A stretch of DNA of 64,000 nt from Doryteuthis pealeii (GCA_023376005.1 CM042145.1:19767907-19831906), one strand, 5' to 3'; positions 1-10,400 are shown, counted from the stretch's first letter. Made by a program: numbers and translations. The notes: a model not told the origin generated them from the letters alone.

Positions 1-150
1 AACTGTCAGTCTGATTGCAGCAAATGCACTGGGGTGTAGTTTCAGCTCTTAATTGCATTCTATAAGGATGTATTTAACTGTCAGTCTCTGATTGCAGCAA
101 ATGCATTGGAGTGTAGTTTCAGCTCTTGATAACTATGCATGAGTTAGTTA
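1..150. repeat. Two-copy tandem duplication
   Basis: A unit of about 76 bases beginning AACTGTCAGTCT and containing GATTGCAGCAAATGCA is present twice in tandem, with a few differences. The repeat runs off the left edge, so more copies may exist. Positions 150-580 hold nothing I can identify; an open frame at 386-691 has no family features. Confidence 0.7.
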
Positions 151-584
151 TGTGCGCCAGATACGGATTCAAGTCAATACATTATTTTCTCTTCTTGTCA
201 ATACTCGTGTGGTTTCTATTCCAATATAGGTTGGAACTTAGAGATTTTTATTTGGGAAGGAGTTGCAATTTGTTGATACAGAAGTAAGCTCCCTTATCCT
301 TTGAGTAGCTATAATTAACAAAAGGTTATATATATGAGCCTATCCCATTCCCATCGGTGGTCATTGGGTTAAAGGACTAATAATTTTGTCTAATATGAAT
401 CCAAAGAAAATGTTTCACAACATGCATAAAATGCTAGCAGCTATTTTCTATATTTATGTTATTCAATGTCAACTCCAAAACGAAATAAAAAGCCATGCTG
501 TTGAGCATGCAACTTATTATAGAAAGGACAAAAAAAAAACCCTGACCAGAATTGGAAAAATCCAAGAACTATATTCAGTGGATT

Positions 585-1060
585 ATATGGACCATATGAA
601 CTTTAGGCACCCCTTTTTGATCTCGATTAAGAAAGGACATGTTTTTCATTTACACCGCCAATATCTGGTTGCTTTAACAGACTATTTTTAGATTTAAAAA
701 AAAAAAATATAAAACTAACCCCTAACCCTAACAAACAACCGGATATTGACGGTGTAAATGAAAAACATGTCCTTTCTTAACTCTTAAAGTCCTATACCAC
801 CTCATTCCACCCGGCTGGAAGTCACATTCGTTTTAATTAATCAGCCCCAAACAATAGCCTTTGTTTAAATTTAATATTAAACATATGTAGAAATCTTTGA
901 TTTAAGGGAAATAACAGGTAACTTTAGATGCAAAGGTCATTTTTAGACATTTTTTTTATATATCCTTATAGGAATGCTCTGGACTTAGAAAAATCTCAAC
1001 AGGATGTTAAGAGTTAATCGAGATCAAAAAGGGGTGCCTAAAGGTAATATGGTCCGATTA
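585..1060. mobile_element. Palindromic fold-back element, split by a nested insertion
   Basis: The left arm (about 592-690) contains GGACCATATGAACTTTAGGC, CACCCCTTTTTGATCTCG and TTACACCGCCAATATC. Its reverse complement is found in two pieces, at 733-780 and 1018-1046. Rejoining these across the nested element restores an arm matching the left one. It is a MITE-like hairpin of unknown superfamily. Confidence 0.75.
781..1013. mobile_element. piggyBac-like MITE with TTAA target duplication
   Basis: The element is flanked by TTAA at 777-780 and 1014-1017 and interrupts the right arm of the surrounding palindrome exactly at that TTAA. Its ends are imperfect inverted repeats: CTCTTAAAGTCCT at the left, and a right end that reads CTCTTAACATCCT on the other strand. 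It is 233 bases long with no coding capacity. TTAA targets are the hallmark of piggyBac elements (family knowledge). Confidence 0.8.
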
Positions 1061-1127
1061 TATTGCTGACCTTTATCTAGATATATAATATCTGATCTCA
1101 ACATGAGACTACTGTTATTGACACGAT

Positions 1128-1611
1128 CAGGGGTCACCAAACTACGGCCCGTGTAGCCATTTTATCAGGCCTGTCGATGGTACTTGAATTTGTTTGTTAA
1201 AACATACGGAATGCAAGACATTCTGATACCATTTAAATTTAAATATCATGTTACACTTACTAAATCAATCCATCAAACGAAATTGACTGATAAACATTTG
1301 AAAGCAATTCTCTTGATTGGATGTAGCAATTCCAAACCAAACATTGACGAAATCTCGAAAGGCAAACTTCAGTTTTCAAAATCTCACTAAATTTCTGCTA
1401 ATGCTGCATTCTTTGATAATGTTTTGAAAATAAATATGTTGGTTAAATTTGTTTTTGTGCCCTTACACCACTCATCTATGAATATAACATGGAAAGATAA
1501 ATTTTGTTTTACATCTTTTTCTCAGACCTTCATTCTAGCTAGCAAGTATTGAACACAATAATAATGTGGCCTGCACTCGTTATTTTTTTTTGTAAAGTTT
1601 GGTGATCCCTG
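1128..1611 (+). mobile_element. hAT-type element with transposase C-terminal remnant
   Basis: The terminal inverted repeats are CAGGGGTCACCAAACT at the left and AGTTTGGTGATCCCTG at the right. The 8-base flanks GACACGAT (1120-1127) and GACAAGAT (1612-1619) form a target duplication with one mismatch, as expected for hAT elements. Inside, 1184-1390 is an open plus-strand stretch whose end (LTDKHLKAILLIGCSNSKPN) resembles the extreme C-terminus of hAT transposases of the ZBED5/SCAND3 type. The dimerisation region and DDE core are missing, so this is an internally deleted, dead copy. Confidence 0.7.
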
Positions 1612-1903
1612 GACAAGATGAATTGGATAAAAGAATATTAATATTCAATATGAAAAGAACACAATGAGAAATTTTTTCTTAATATAATATTAGGTATGAA
1701 AGTTAACTGGAAAAAAAAAAACTAAACTTTTATAATAAAGAATAAATATAATATAGTCTAACAAATTAAATTATTTAAATGCTTAGATCTAAATGACAAT
1801 TTTGAATCGTAAAAAAAAAAAAAGTATCACAAAGTTATATAGGCAGATAAACATTGCACATATACATAGAACATGATCACAGAATTGCAGGAAAAAGTAA
1901 CTA

Positions 1904-2216
1904 CCGTATTTGACGGCATATAGGGCGCACTTTTTCCCCAAAATTTTGGCTCAAAAAAATTGCCCTGTGTCTTATACATCGTAAGTGAAGTTTGACGAAC
2001 TCCCGTAGGCCTAGGCTAATCTTCTCTATGATGCTCACTAACCCAGCTTACACTCAGTACGTTTACCTACCCTAAACTGACAAATTGCTTTTATACAGCT
2101 ATATTTCTGCTTCTGTAATACACAGCTAGACTGTTTTCAACAATATATGCTTAAATACACTAAAAAAATTTTTTTTCTGCCGTGCTGTCGTGCGTCTTAT
2201 ATGCTGTCAAATACGG
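1904..2216. mobile_element. MITE with long inverted repeats and TA target
   Basis: The left end CCGTATTTGACGGCATATA and the right end TATGCTGTCAAATACGG are inverted repeats of about 27 bases, flanked by TA (1902-1903 and 2217-2218). It is 313 bases long with no coding capacity. The TA target suggests a Tc1/mariner-like non-autonomous element, but the long repeat is not assigned to a named family here. Confidence 0.7.
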
Positions 2217-2305
2217 TAAGTATTTATAACATTCTTTTTAATGAGTGTTTTTAATTTTCTAGTCATAATCATGGTTGCTATTAAGAAACAAAATGTAGAC
2301 ATTTC

Positions 2306-2489
2306 GGAGGAACAGCCTGTATACAGCACTAAATCAAGTTATCGGGGTAGCCTAAAGTCGGTATCAGCCAACAATATCCTTGGTCTAGCGCTAGTGAAAA
2401 GAGGATAGACTCCCTCGCTGTTTGGCTGATACCAACTTTAGGCCACCTCAACGACTTTACTAAATACTGTATACAGGCTGTTCTTCCGG
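2306..2489. repeat. Hairpin containing a SINE A tail
   Basis: GAGGAACAGCCTGTATACAG on the left is repeated inverted on the right (CTGTATACAGGCTGTTCTTC). Inside this lie inverted copies of the 3' end of SINE family A (GGTATCAGCCA ... TGGCTGATACC), plus the diagnostic stretch CTTGGTCTAGCGCTAGTGAA. It is either two SINE tails head to head or a palindromic duplication of one insertion. Confidence 0.65.
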
Positions 2490-3250
2490 GTTCAGATTTT
2501 TTTTTGGGGGGGGGGATTTACTCCCCTAGCCTTTCCTTGGGATGAGGTAAAGCCACAAGGTAGTGGAGCTTTTGTATCGGACTTTTAATCCTACTACTGT
2601 TGGTGTTCCCTCAAATTTGCAAATAGATAGTTAACTTTGAAATATCCCATCATATAGGTGAAATATACCAAGAAAATTTGATACAGCCATGAGGTAAATT
2701 TGGTAGAGTTAAATGGATTACAGCTGGTTTGAATTCAGAATCTTTCCTTCTCTTAAATAGCCCAATCTGACCTACTATTTACCCACACCGCAGAGAAAAG
2801 AGATGAATTCATCCCCCCCCACACAACAAAAAGGCATTAAGCTCAAAGTGGAACATAAACAGACTCAGCCAAGATTTGAAAAAGTCAGTTTCCTATGATA
2901 ATAACCATTATGCTAGTCTAATTACATCAGGAAATGATAATTCCTCATCTCAGAGATTCAGATAAAAGTATACTATTTTGTCCCCCCCCCCACACTGGTA
3001 AAACTAATTTCCAAAATTTTAAAGAGTATAAATGTACAGCAATGTTTTCAAAAAAATGATGCCTTTAAGCAAAGTGGTTATGCATTTGAATTGGTCATGA
3101 ATTTTGATTTCAACTAAAATATCAAAATATGAATATAAACACAGAAAGATGAGGATGTTGGTTTAACACTTCTAACTATGAATTCTATACAATGAATAGC
3201 TTGAAAAATTAATTTATACATATATACAAGAGATACCAGGATATGTAGTT
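2490..3250. other. Intergenic/intron stretch with element fragments
   Basis: Holds a run of ten G (about 2504-2513), C runs near 2811 and 2982, a fragment at about 2620-2685 matching in reverse the piggyBac-like MITE at 4932-5152, and a reverse fragment of SINE family B at about 2725-2812. I found no exon here. Confidence 0.5.
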
Positions 3251-3252
3251 AC

Positions 3253-3329
3253 CTGGTTACTTGGGGGTGACGTAGGTGTTAATCTTTTCAGAGTACTTCC
3301 AGGTGGCAAGTCTGCTGCAAACGGCTCAT
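3253..3329 (-). CDS. REPS1: REPS1/2-like gene, exon downstream of the EH domain (last one visible)
   Basis: A 77-base exon with acceptor TCTGCTAG (3330-3331) and donor GTAACT (3251-3252). Its first two bases complete an Asp codon begun by the last G of the previous exon. It encodes EPFAADLPPGSTLKRLTPTS then PPSNQ, ending in phase 0. The composition (Pro, Ser, Thr, with an acidic-Pro-Phe start) fits the linker that follows the EH domain in REPS proteins. The rest of the protein, including the Pro-rich RalBP1-binding region and C-terminal coiled coil expected from the family, must be encoded beyond the left edge of the window; I found no further exon in 1-3250. The call depends on phase and splice sites more than on sequence similarity. 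Confidence 0.8.
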
Positions 3330-3398
3330 CTAGCAGAGTTAAGACAGAGGAAAAAGAGAAAACAACACTGTTAGCAAGACTAAGAATTCACAATGACA

Positions 3399-3870
3399 AA
3401 CATTTTTTTTTTAAATACAATCTCTAAATTTAAAAAAAAATTTAATCATTAAAAAAGAAAAGGTTTTTAAAATCATTTAAAAAAATATTCTTAAATCATA
3501 AAAAAAAAAAAAAAAAAATTTTTTTAAATTATTAAAAAAACATTTTTTAATAATGATTTTAAATTTTTTTTAAATGAAGAAATAATGATTTAAAAAAATA
3601 ATTTTAAAAATCATTAGGAAAACCCTTTTAAATCATTTAAAAAAAAAAAAAGAAGACAATCTTTTTAAATTATTAAAAAAAATTTTTTAATAATGATTTA
3701 AATTTTTTTTTTAAATGAAGAAATAATGAATTAAAAAACAAATTTAAAAAATTTAAATGATTTTTAAATCATTAAAAAAATTTTTTTATCAACAAAAAAG
3801 ATTAAATCATTAATATAAAAAGATAAAATGCTTTCATAAAAAAGAATGTTATAATAAAATAAAATTTAAA
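3399..3870. repeat. A/T homopolymer-rich low-complexity block
   Basis: Runs of A and T of 5 to 18 bases alternate with short TTAAATCATT motifs over about 470 bases. It looks like decayed slippage-prone sequence. There is no coding potential. Confidence 0.7.
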
Positions 3871-4017
3871 AAGAAAAGCTCAATTTTAATAATTCAAAAT
3901 GTCCTTTTACTGCAAGACTTAATTCAATCACTGTAATATTACTAAGTTACAAACATCAGTTATAACTGGATTTTCTTTTTGGAGTAAAATCTTATGTTCT
4001 ACAAAATATATATATAT

Positions 4018-4090
4018 TTACCAGCCCCTCCACAAACAGGATGTGACACAAGGTCAATTTCTTAAGCGGAGTTCAACAGGTTCTTATTAA
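4018..4090 (-). mobile_element. SINE family B, 3'-end fragment
   Basis: Reverse of the B-family 3' end: CCAGCCCCTCCACAAACAGG, then GTGACACAAGGTCAATTTC, preceded by a TA microsatellite, as in the full copy at 10916-11203. Confidence 0.65.
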
Positions 4091-4344
4091 TAATAAACAG
4101 ACAAGAACAATAAGTTTCCACCTCCAACAAGTGAGCATAATGTAAGGAAGTATCAGTATATATATAAAAAAAAAAATAAAATAAAATTTAAAAAACTCAA
4201 AAAAAAACTCAGAATTCCAATGGGGTAAGGTAAACAAAACTATAAAAAGATTGAAAATGCATATTTTCAACAAAAAGTAATTAATTATAGAAATTAAAAA
4301 AGAAAAAAAAATCTCTAGCTGCAACCTCTTTTGAAATAGTTACA

Positions 4345-4610
4345 GTGATGCTGATAGCTTACTTTGAATAGGTCCCTGGGAAAATTTATGGTCCCAACTA
4401 AAGCCGTCTAACTCCTACCTTGTAACCTATTCTGTATAATTCATTTCTAAGAAACTATTGAAATGTATTTACAGATAGCTTGAAATAGTGAGGAAAGAAA
4501 AAAAACAAACAAACACTGGGACGCATGGATATGATTTTGCTGCGACCTTTTAAATTTTTGTGTGTCAGGGACACAGGACACGTACCTATCAGCATCTCTA
4601 GTTATAAAAT
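4345..4610. repeat. Dispersed repeat E, copy 1
   Basis: Shares CTCCTACCTTGTAACCTAT, TTTCTAAGAAACTATTGAA and TGTGTGTCAGGGACACAGG with 20826-21045 and 34921-35210. The ends are ragged and no target duplication is visible, so the class is unknown. Confidence 0.65.
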
Positions 4611-4685
4611 ATCCATTTTCATTTATTGGAATATTTTCTATGCTAACAATAAAGAAACAGAATTCAATTAAAATACTTTATCTTA

Positions 4686-4820
4686 ACTAGAAAAATAAAA
4701 AATACCCTCTGGAGGGTGTAAAGATTAATTTTTGAAAGATATTGTTTGAGGGGAGTAGGAGTTAAAAATTCAATGTCAGAGACTTTGTACCATAAATAAA
4801 ATTATCAAATTTATTAAAGG

Positions 4821-4853
<33 letters not shown>
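4686..4853. repeat. Dispersed repeat F, copy 1, with A-run
   Basis: AACTAGAAAAATAAAAAATAC, then GAGGGGAGTAGGAGTT and ATCAAATTTATTAAAGGAG, is shared with 11215-11375. It ends in about 30 A, which may be a retroposon tail. Confidence 0.55.
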
Positions 4854-4855
<2 letters not shown>

Positions 4856-4931
4856 CATAAATAAAATGTTGTGCACATTTGTTAGATTTATTAAATAATT
4901 ATTTTGATTATTTGGGAGAAATATTCCTTAA

Positions 4932-5152
4932 CTCTTTGCTTACCAAATTTTCTTGGAATTATTTTTACCTGTATAATGGGATATTTCAAAGTTAACTATC
5001 TATCCACCTCAGAAGTCATATTCAAATAAAGTTCTATTATTATTGTAATCTGAGCCCCTCTGCTCGGTTATAATGAACTAAACATCAGTTTTTGTACTTT
5101 GTTTCAGCAGTGGTGGGAGAGCCACTGTGAGCAGTTTAAAGTAGGCAAAGAG
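4932..5152. mobile_element. piggyBac-like MITE, second family
   Basis: TTAA at 4928-4931 and 5153-5156 flanks ends CTCTTTGCTTAC and GTAGGCAAAGAG (inverted). It is 221 bases and non-coding. A reverse fragment lies at about 2620-2685. The terminal CTCTT is shared with the 781-1013 element. Confidence 0.75.
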
Positions 5153-5450
5153 TTAAATATAAACCCAAACTAAAATACGAAAGATAGAATAAAATGTAAA
5201 TTAAGAATGTTGAATGAATGCACATTTTGAAAAAAGTGTCTCAATAATTAAACCTCTGAAAATCCAGGGTTAAAACAAGTTTTCAATCTTTAAAGTTTAG
5301 CCAGCAATATCAATTAGATGTTTTGAGTCAAGTGAAGTATTGAAACTTTTATTATGGCCTAATAGCATATAAGCATAAAAACTCAATGGATAGAGGTGGA
5401 ACTGACAACACATACATTGAGAAAAGTGAATAAATGTTGCTAACTTTTAC

Positions 5451-5596
5451 CGTTGGTCAAAGTGGAATAGGGCATTAGTGATACAGGTAAGTGATCAGGC
5501 AGTTCAATATCATTTCGGCGAAGTACCACTAAGTGCATTGCAATGCAAAATTCATCAAGAGACAATGCTCCATCTCGATTCAGATCTGATAGTTGC
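5451..5596 (-). CDS. REPS1: REPS1/2-like gene, EF-hand/EH domain exon
   Basis: The exon is 146 bases, with acceptor TTTCAG at 5597-5598 and donor GTAAAA at 5449-5450. It completes the Trp codon from the previous exon and continues [20 protein letters not shown] then [17 protein letters not shown]. The loop [12 protein letters not shown] has Asp, Asn, Asp and Glu at EF-hand positions 1, 3, 5 and 12, so it can plausibly bind calcium. The C-terminal LPxxLP tail is typical of the end of an EH domain. The EH domain is thus complete across three exons (12192-12007, 10400-10337, 5596-5451), with all catalogue residues for Asn-Pro-Phe binding recognisable, including the conserved Trp formed across the splice. 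This is the strongest protein-level evidence in the window. Confidence 0.95.
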
Positions 5597-5751
5597 CTGA
5601 AAGACAAAAACAGAAAAAAATTAACATAAACAATTAAATTATAAACAAATAGATTAAATAAACAATTTGTAATTATAAACAATTATAAACAAATAAATTA
5701 TAAACAAGATTTTTGGATGTTTGTTTTTAGAAGCATTGTTGATAAAGTATA

Positions 5752-5965
5752 TATTATTATTTATATTTTTGCTTGAAGGCAATTACAATGCGTATACGAT
5801 AATTATAGAAAATAAATTAAACGATTATAGTCTGTTTCAACTTTAAAGTTGAAACAGACTGTTGATCGTTTGCCAAATTCACTTGTCATGGTTATTTTCT
5901 ATAATTATTGAATTTTATACGATATACGCATTGTAATTGCCTTCAAGCAAAAATATAAATAAATT
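5752..5965. mobile_element. Palindromic fold-back element (GAAGGC family), copy 1
   Basis: Arms read TTTTTGCTTGAAGGCAATTA then CAATGCGTATA at about 5766-5796, and the reverse complement at about 5925-5955, around a core with its own palindrome (GTCTGTTTCAACTTTAAAGTTGAAACAGAC). The left arm lacks a segment present in the right arm, so the copy is asymmetric. Related copies are at 27625-27730 and 27801-28078. Confidence 0.75.
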
Positions 5966-6059
5966 ATAAACAATTTATAAAATCTAGAGTTTTTAGATAT
6001 TATTGTTACAGCAGCTTATAAATTATGAACATACCTGTAGTTAGAATTTTGAATTAGGA

Positions 6060-6455
6060 TCTGTTAATTTAGAATGATGGGGTCTATTGGAAAGTTATCT
6101 GACAGTTGTTGACGGGAACTAACTTTTGCTTGACCCTTGAAAGTGTGCAATTGGACGCGTGAGATAGTTTAGTTTAGATTCGTCAGAAATTTCAGAGTGA
6201 ATGGACGTGTAGTCATCACTCTGAGCCGATCTCCCCCCGTGGTGGAATCAAATGGGCAGGCTTGTGAAATAAAGCTTGATCAAGAAAACAACCAAGTCTT
6301 GTTTGTTAATTGAATATTAAAAACAATGACCAGCCCAGCACAAAGGAAGAATCAACAAAGAAACTCAACCCCCAGCAGAAGTCTAGTAGATCAATAAAAA
6401 AATGGCTGACGAGTTAGATGACTTCGACAAAGAACCAGAAGCAGAGTTTTAAAGT
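6060..6455 (+). other. LTR-like remnant with short open frames
   Basis: The stretch TGAAATAAAGCTTGATCAAG and its surroundings resemble, in reverse, 31690-31830, which suggests two fragments of one retroelement terminal region carrying a polyadenylation signal. Downstream are two short in-line open frames on the plus strand: 6321-6392 (starting MTSPAQRKNQQ) and 6403-6453 (MADELDDFDKEPEAEF, stop). They are one base out of frame with each other across a run of A. I do not recognise either peptide; a broken gag-like start is one possibility. Confidence 0.3.
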
Positions 6456-6462
6456 AAGACCA

Positions 6463-6953
6463 TCCACGGCCTACTAATATATACGGCCCCATATGTCACC
6501 ATAAGCCGGCAGAATTCTAACAGGCCGATTCATTTTATAGTCTGTTTTATGTCGTTTCGAAAAATCTTAAAGCACAAACATTTGGCTAGATGGAACCATA
6601 AGTTCTCCTCGAGAAATACTCTTTCTCTGTAGTATTATTACTATCATTGTCGACCATGACCAGGGAATACATTTCACATTGAAAAGGTTTCATTTTTTTC
6701 TGATATAACCTGAAATCATAGATAAATTGTTGGTGTGTTTGTTTTGTATAACTGCATAATTTTTAAAACTATTTTTGTTTGTTTTGTTTGTTTACAATCT
6801 TTTATTATTACATTTGTGAAGAAAAAAGACAAGTTTGTATATTTTTAACATTTTTTTCAAAACAGTCATAAATTGACTATAAAATGAATAGGCCAGTTAG
6901 AATTCTGCATGCTTATGTAACATATGGGGCCATATATATTAGTAGACTGTGGT
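6463..6953. mobile_element. Non-autonomous DNA transposon with long inverted repeats, copy 1
   Basis: The left end (CCTACTAATATATACGGCCC, CATATGTCACC, GAATTCTAACAGGCCGATTC, ATTTTATAGTC) is repeated inverted at the right end (GACTATAAAATGAATAGGCC ... CATATGGGGCCATATATATT). The interior is AT-rich and non-coding. A second copy lies at 33252-33771 with more than 450 bases of clear similarity. Confidence 0.75.
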
Positions 6954-7261
6954 CAACCACAAATTTTTTTTGTCTTTTTTTTTTCAAATTTAAATTTGAG
7001 ATGAAATTAATAATCATATCCCATCATATCATCTATAATCTACCTGTCTGACACTCTCTCCATTATATACCGGAGTATGTTAATCATTATGATTGATTGA
7101 TCGATTTTAATGACATGTCAACACTTCTAGGGTTATTTTACATCTAGAAATTAGGAAATTGTGTTATTTCTTTTTCCTTTTGTTTTACAGCATATCCTCT
7201 CTTTTTGGGTCATTTAATACTGAATTGAGTCATTTTGATAAATGATTGGTTTGGCTTCATG

Positions 7262-7345
7262 TGTAACCTTTTGACTCTGAATTCAAACCTGTTAAACTCC
7301 GCTCAAGCCACTGACCTTGTGTTACATCCTACTCGTGCGGAGGGG
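7262..7345 (+). mobile_element. SINE family B, 3'-end fragment
   Basis: GAATTCAAACCTGTTAAACT, CTTGTGTTACATCC and CGGAGGGGTTGGTAAATATA match the B-family 3' end. It abuts a reverse tRNA-like SINE at 7350-7456. Confidence 0.65.
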
Positions 7346-7349
7346 TTGG

Positions 7350-7456
7350 TAAATATATAGAAGTATGGGGCATTCAGCAAGGATTGAACTCGCTATACAG
7401 TAGTAATGGATCCGAGAAAATAACTTGCTAACCATTACACCATGATGGGACACCCC
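7350..7456 (-). mobile_element. tRNA-derived SINE (third tRNA-like type)
   Basis: On the minus strand: GGGGTGTCCCATCATGGTG, TAATGGTTAGCAAG (A-box-like), GCGAGTTCAATCCTTGCTG (B box), ATGCCCC. It is the same tRNA-like head as the copy at 24026-24110. Confidence 0.55.
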
Positions 7457-7537
7457 ACACACACTCACACCAATCAAATGTATATCAGAATGTGAACAAA
7501 AGGAATAAATTTATGTATGGAAAATGCATCACATTGC

Positions 7538-7792
7538 CAAAGTAAAGTTGGCCTACTGTTGGTATCAGCTGGACAGTGAGGGAGTCTATCCCCTTTTCAC
7601 TAGCACTAGACCAGGGAGATTGTTTTTGCATCTGAGGTGGAGCTCCACACCTACCATCAGCATCCCACTTTATCGCACAGATCTAAGCCATACTACTCAT
7701 GTGCTGAGTTGGCGAGGGCAGGTATCAAATCTGGAACCTTATAGTTCCTAGGCGGATGCGCTGCTACCAACTGAGCTATACAGGCTCATGTC
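7538..7792 (-). mobile_element. tRNA-derived SINE family A
   Basis: Reverse of the A consensus: the tail side (GGTATCAGC ... AGTGAGGGAGTCTATCCCC) comes first, then CACTAGCACTAGACC, and last the tRNA-like head with CTACCAACTGAGCTATAC (A box reversed). Plus-strand open frames over it are artefacts. Confidence 0.75.
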
Positions 7793-7799
7793 AAAGTAA

Positions 7800-9060
7800 G
7801 AGGGTTTAATTTTTTAGTTTTAATGCATCTATTTTTAAAAAAGAAAAAAGAAAAAAAAAAAAAAAAACTGCTGCCAGGGTTTCACCACTTGATGACACTA
7901 TTAGCTGGGTATTTAAATCAGCCTGGGAAGCTCTCTGCCTATCTCTTGGTCTAGCATCCGCAAAAGATGGACTAGACGCATGGTGTCTCTGTCCATTAAG
8001 TGGGGTGGGGCAAAGCCCCCCCAACTATCAGTAAGTGACTCATATTCTTCATGAATTCTTTCTCACTTTCATCCTATCTGTTTTGTATTTGTCATGTATG
8101 TCATGTTCCATGTGCTCAGACAATAAAGTCTGTATTGTTGTTATGTTGTACTTCTTTATTAGGATTTACTTATGTATATATTCACCTAAGTTGGAAGGTT
8201 ACTCTGAGCCTTCTAACGTATTATAAGAACCACACGCATTCAATTCTTATAAGGTAAGTAATGACAAAATACATTCAAAGTCAAATATTAACATTTTTCT
8301 TAAATTTGCTTATATCTCAAATATATAATCAATCAATATTTCTTTAAATGTTTCATTTGAAGAAATACTATTGATTTATTGTTCGTCTTCATTTTTAATC
8401 ATAAATGTTAATGCATTATTCATATCTGTTTAAAATAACATATTCCAACTGACTTTTGAATTTTCTCATTCCTTTGGGAAATAATATAAACATTGTTAAT
8501 GTTTCTACTATTGATGAATATTACATTTCCCATAATTCCCCAATGCCAATTGGCTATAAGTAATACATTAAGTGAATTTTAATACTTTTTTGAATTGTAT
8601 GCTAATTATAAATTTATTTATTTAAACCAGGCATGAGCAACCTTTTTCGAGAAGTGGGCCACATGAGACATGGCGGGATGCACTACTAAAAAAATTCCAA
8701 GGTAAATTTTACATTGAAGGTACCTTAACCATTTTCATTACAGAAGATCCTATGAGTAAGCATCTGCCTTAGAAATAGGGAAAAGTTTTTTTTTAATTTT
8801 TGTACTCTCTTCTTCTATAAAGAGTTGAAATTTTAAGTGGACCATTCAGAAAGCACTGCGGGGCTGCACTTTGACCACGAGGGATTTAACCAATGCTCTG
8901 GTGGTTAAATCTTACATATCCTCAAACAGAATCAAGTTTAACAACAAACATATTTTGACTTTGTTCATTTTGAAGAGAAATTATATAATTTAAGCAATTG
9001 AGTTTTTTTTTCTCTTCTTAAAATAAAATTTTTTAAAAATGAATAAATAAAAATAAATAA
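7800..9060. other. Intron stretch, mostly without identifiable features
   Basis: AT-rich. A possible hAT-like remnant spans about 8628-8910 (left end CAGGCATGAGCAACCTTTTT, right end near GGGGCTGCACTTTGACCACG), but I could not define matching flanks. The rest shows nothing I can support. Confidence 0.4.
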
Positions 9061-9061
9061 A

Positions 9062-9312
9062 GTTGGTAGAGTGGCCTATTGTTGGTATCAGCCAGACAGT
9101 GAAGGAGTCTATCCCCTTTTTGCTAGCGCAAGACCAAAACAATTGTTTTTGCTGAGGTAGAGCGCCACACCTACCGTCAGCTCCCTATCTTACCACACAG
9201 ATCAGATTACCCAATCTGTGCTACTCATACGCTGAGTTAGTGGGTTCCGGTATTGAACTCAGAACCTTGTGATTCTAAGGAGGATGCTCTACCAAGTGAG
9301 ATAAACTGTCCC
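9062..9312 (-). mobile_element. tRNA-derived SINE family A
   Basis: Reverse A-family copy: GGCCTATTGTTGGTATCAGC ... GCTAGCGCAAGACC ... CTACCAAGTGAGATAAACTG. It is diverged from the copy at 7538-7792 by scattered substitutions and small deletions. Confidence 0.7.
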
Positions 9313-9702
9313 ATTTTTAAAGTATGTATTCTAAATTATTTGCTGCTCATTTGTTTTCCTTTCAAGACAAAAATGAAAATTATTTATCAAAGGAAAACCC
9401 TTTTTACTTTTCTTTTTTAGTTTCAATATCTCATTTTATAACATCTTTATTTTTACTTCCACAAAACTAAGGACATTTGTCTTTATAACTCCATTTTAAA
9501 TATCAGATACGAATCTTATACAAAATTTATAATAAAAATTGTTTATCAGTAAATTAATCTCCAACCCACTTTTTACAATACAGAAAACAATCATTTCAAA
9601 TATACAGAATTATAAAATATTCATGATTTTTTTAAATTTAAACCTGACTAAGATGAAAGCCTTTTTTTCTTCCTTTAAAATTTGAAGCTCTTAAAAGCAT
9701 CT

Positions 9703-10200
9703 TTTATATAATCCTATTGGATCCAAATTTAAAATATGTGAACCCATCTTTTATATAATCATATCACATACAAATTTAAAATATGTGAACCCATCTTTTA
9801 TATAATCATATATAACCCATCTTTTATATAATCATATCACATACAAATTTAAAATATGTGAACCATCTTTTATATAATATATCAATACAAATTTAAAATA
9901 TGTGATCACATACAAATTTAAAATATGTGAACCCATCTTTTATATAATCATATCACATACAAATTTAAAATATGTGAACCCATCTTTTATATAATCATAT
10001 CACATACAAAAAAATATGTGAACCCATCTTTTATATAATCATATCACATACAAATTTAAAATATGTGAACCCATCTTTATATAATCATATCACATACAAA
10101 TTTAAAATATGTGAACCCATCTTTTATATAATCATATCACATACAAATTTAAAATATGTGAACCCATCTTTTATATAATTATATCACATACAAATTGAAT
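9703..10200. repeat. Intronic minisatellite, 47-base unit
   Basis: About ten copies of a unit containing CATCTTTTATATAATCATAT, CACATACAAATTTAAAATAT and GTGAACC. Some units are shortened (near 9815, 9895, 10005). It ends about 140 bases from the 10337-10400 exon. Confidence 0.9.
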
Positions 10201-10336
10201 CAAAACTTGAAATAGATGACAATTAAAATTTTATAATTAGTATCTATTATACTTTTTTAAGTTTACAATTTTACTGATACCAAAGGTATTTTATATACTT
10301 TAAACACAATTCTATAGCTCGAAAATATAGGCTTAC

Positions 10337-10400
10337 CAAATTTTTGAAAGTTCATGAACAGGCAATTTGGATTTTTCAAAAAACTCTTTTGCAATACTTC
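10337..10400 (-). CDS. REPS1: REPS1/2-like gene, 64-base exon in the EH domain
   Basis: A short internal exon with acceptor TTTACAG (10401-10402) and donor GTAAGC (10335-10336). It encodes SIAKEFFEKSKLPVHELSKI with split codons at both ends: two bases of Gly at the start and TG of Trp at the end. The motif (A-K-E-F-F-x-K-S-K-L-P-x-x-E-L-S-x-I-W) is the second helix and hinge of EH domains and is close to the REPS family consensus. It is too short to call from length alone; the phase match on both sides and the motif make it secure. A minisatellite with a 47-base unit ends about 140 bases away on the 3' side, and a mariner remnant begins about 180 bases away on the 5' side. Confidence 0.9.

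Noticed and set aside
386..691. 101-residue open frame on the plus strand
   Set aside because: It runs into the arm of a palindromic element and shows no domain, signal peptide or biased codon use.
9703..10200. Possible CRISPR array
   Set aside because: Units are contiguous tandem repeats without unique spacers, in eukaryotic intron sequence.
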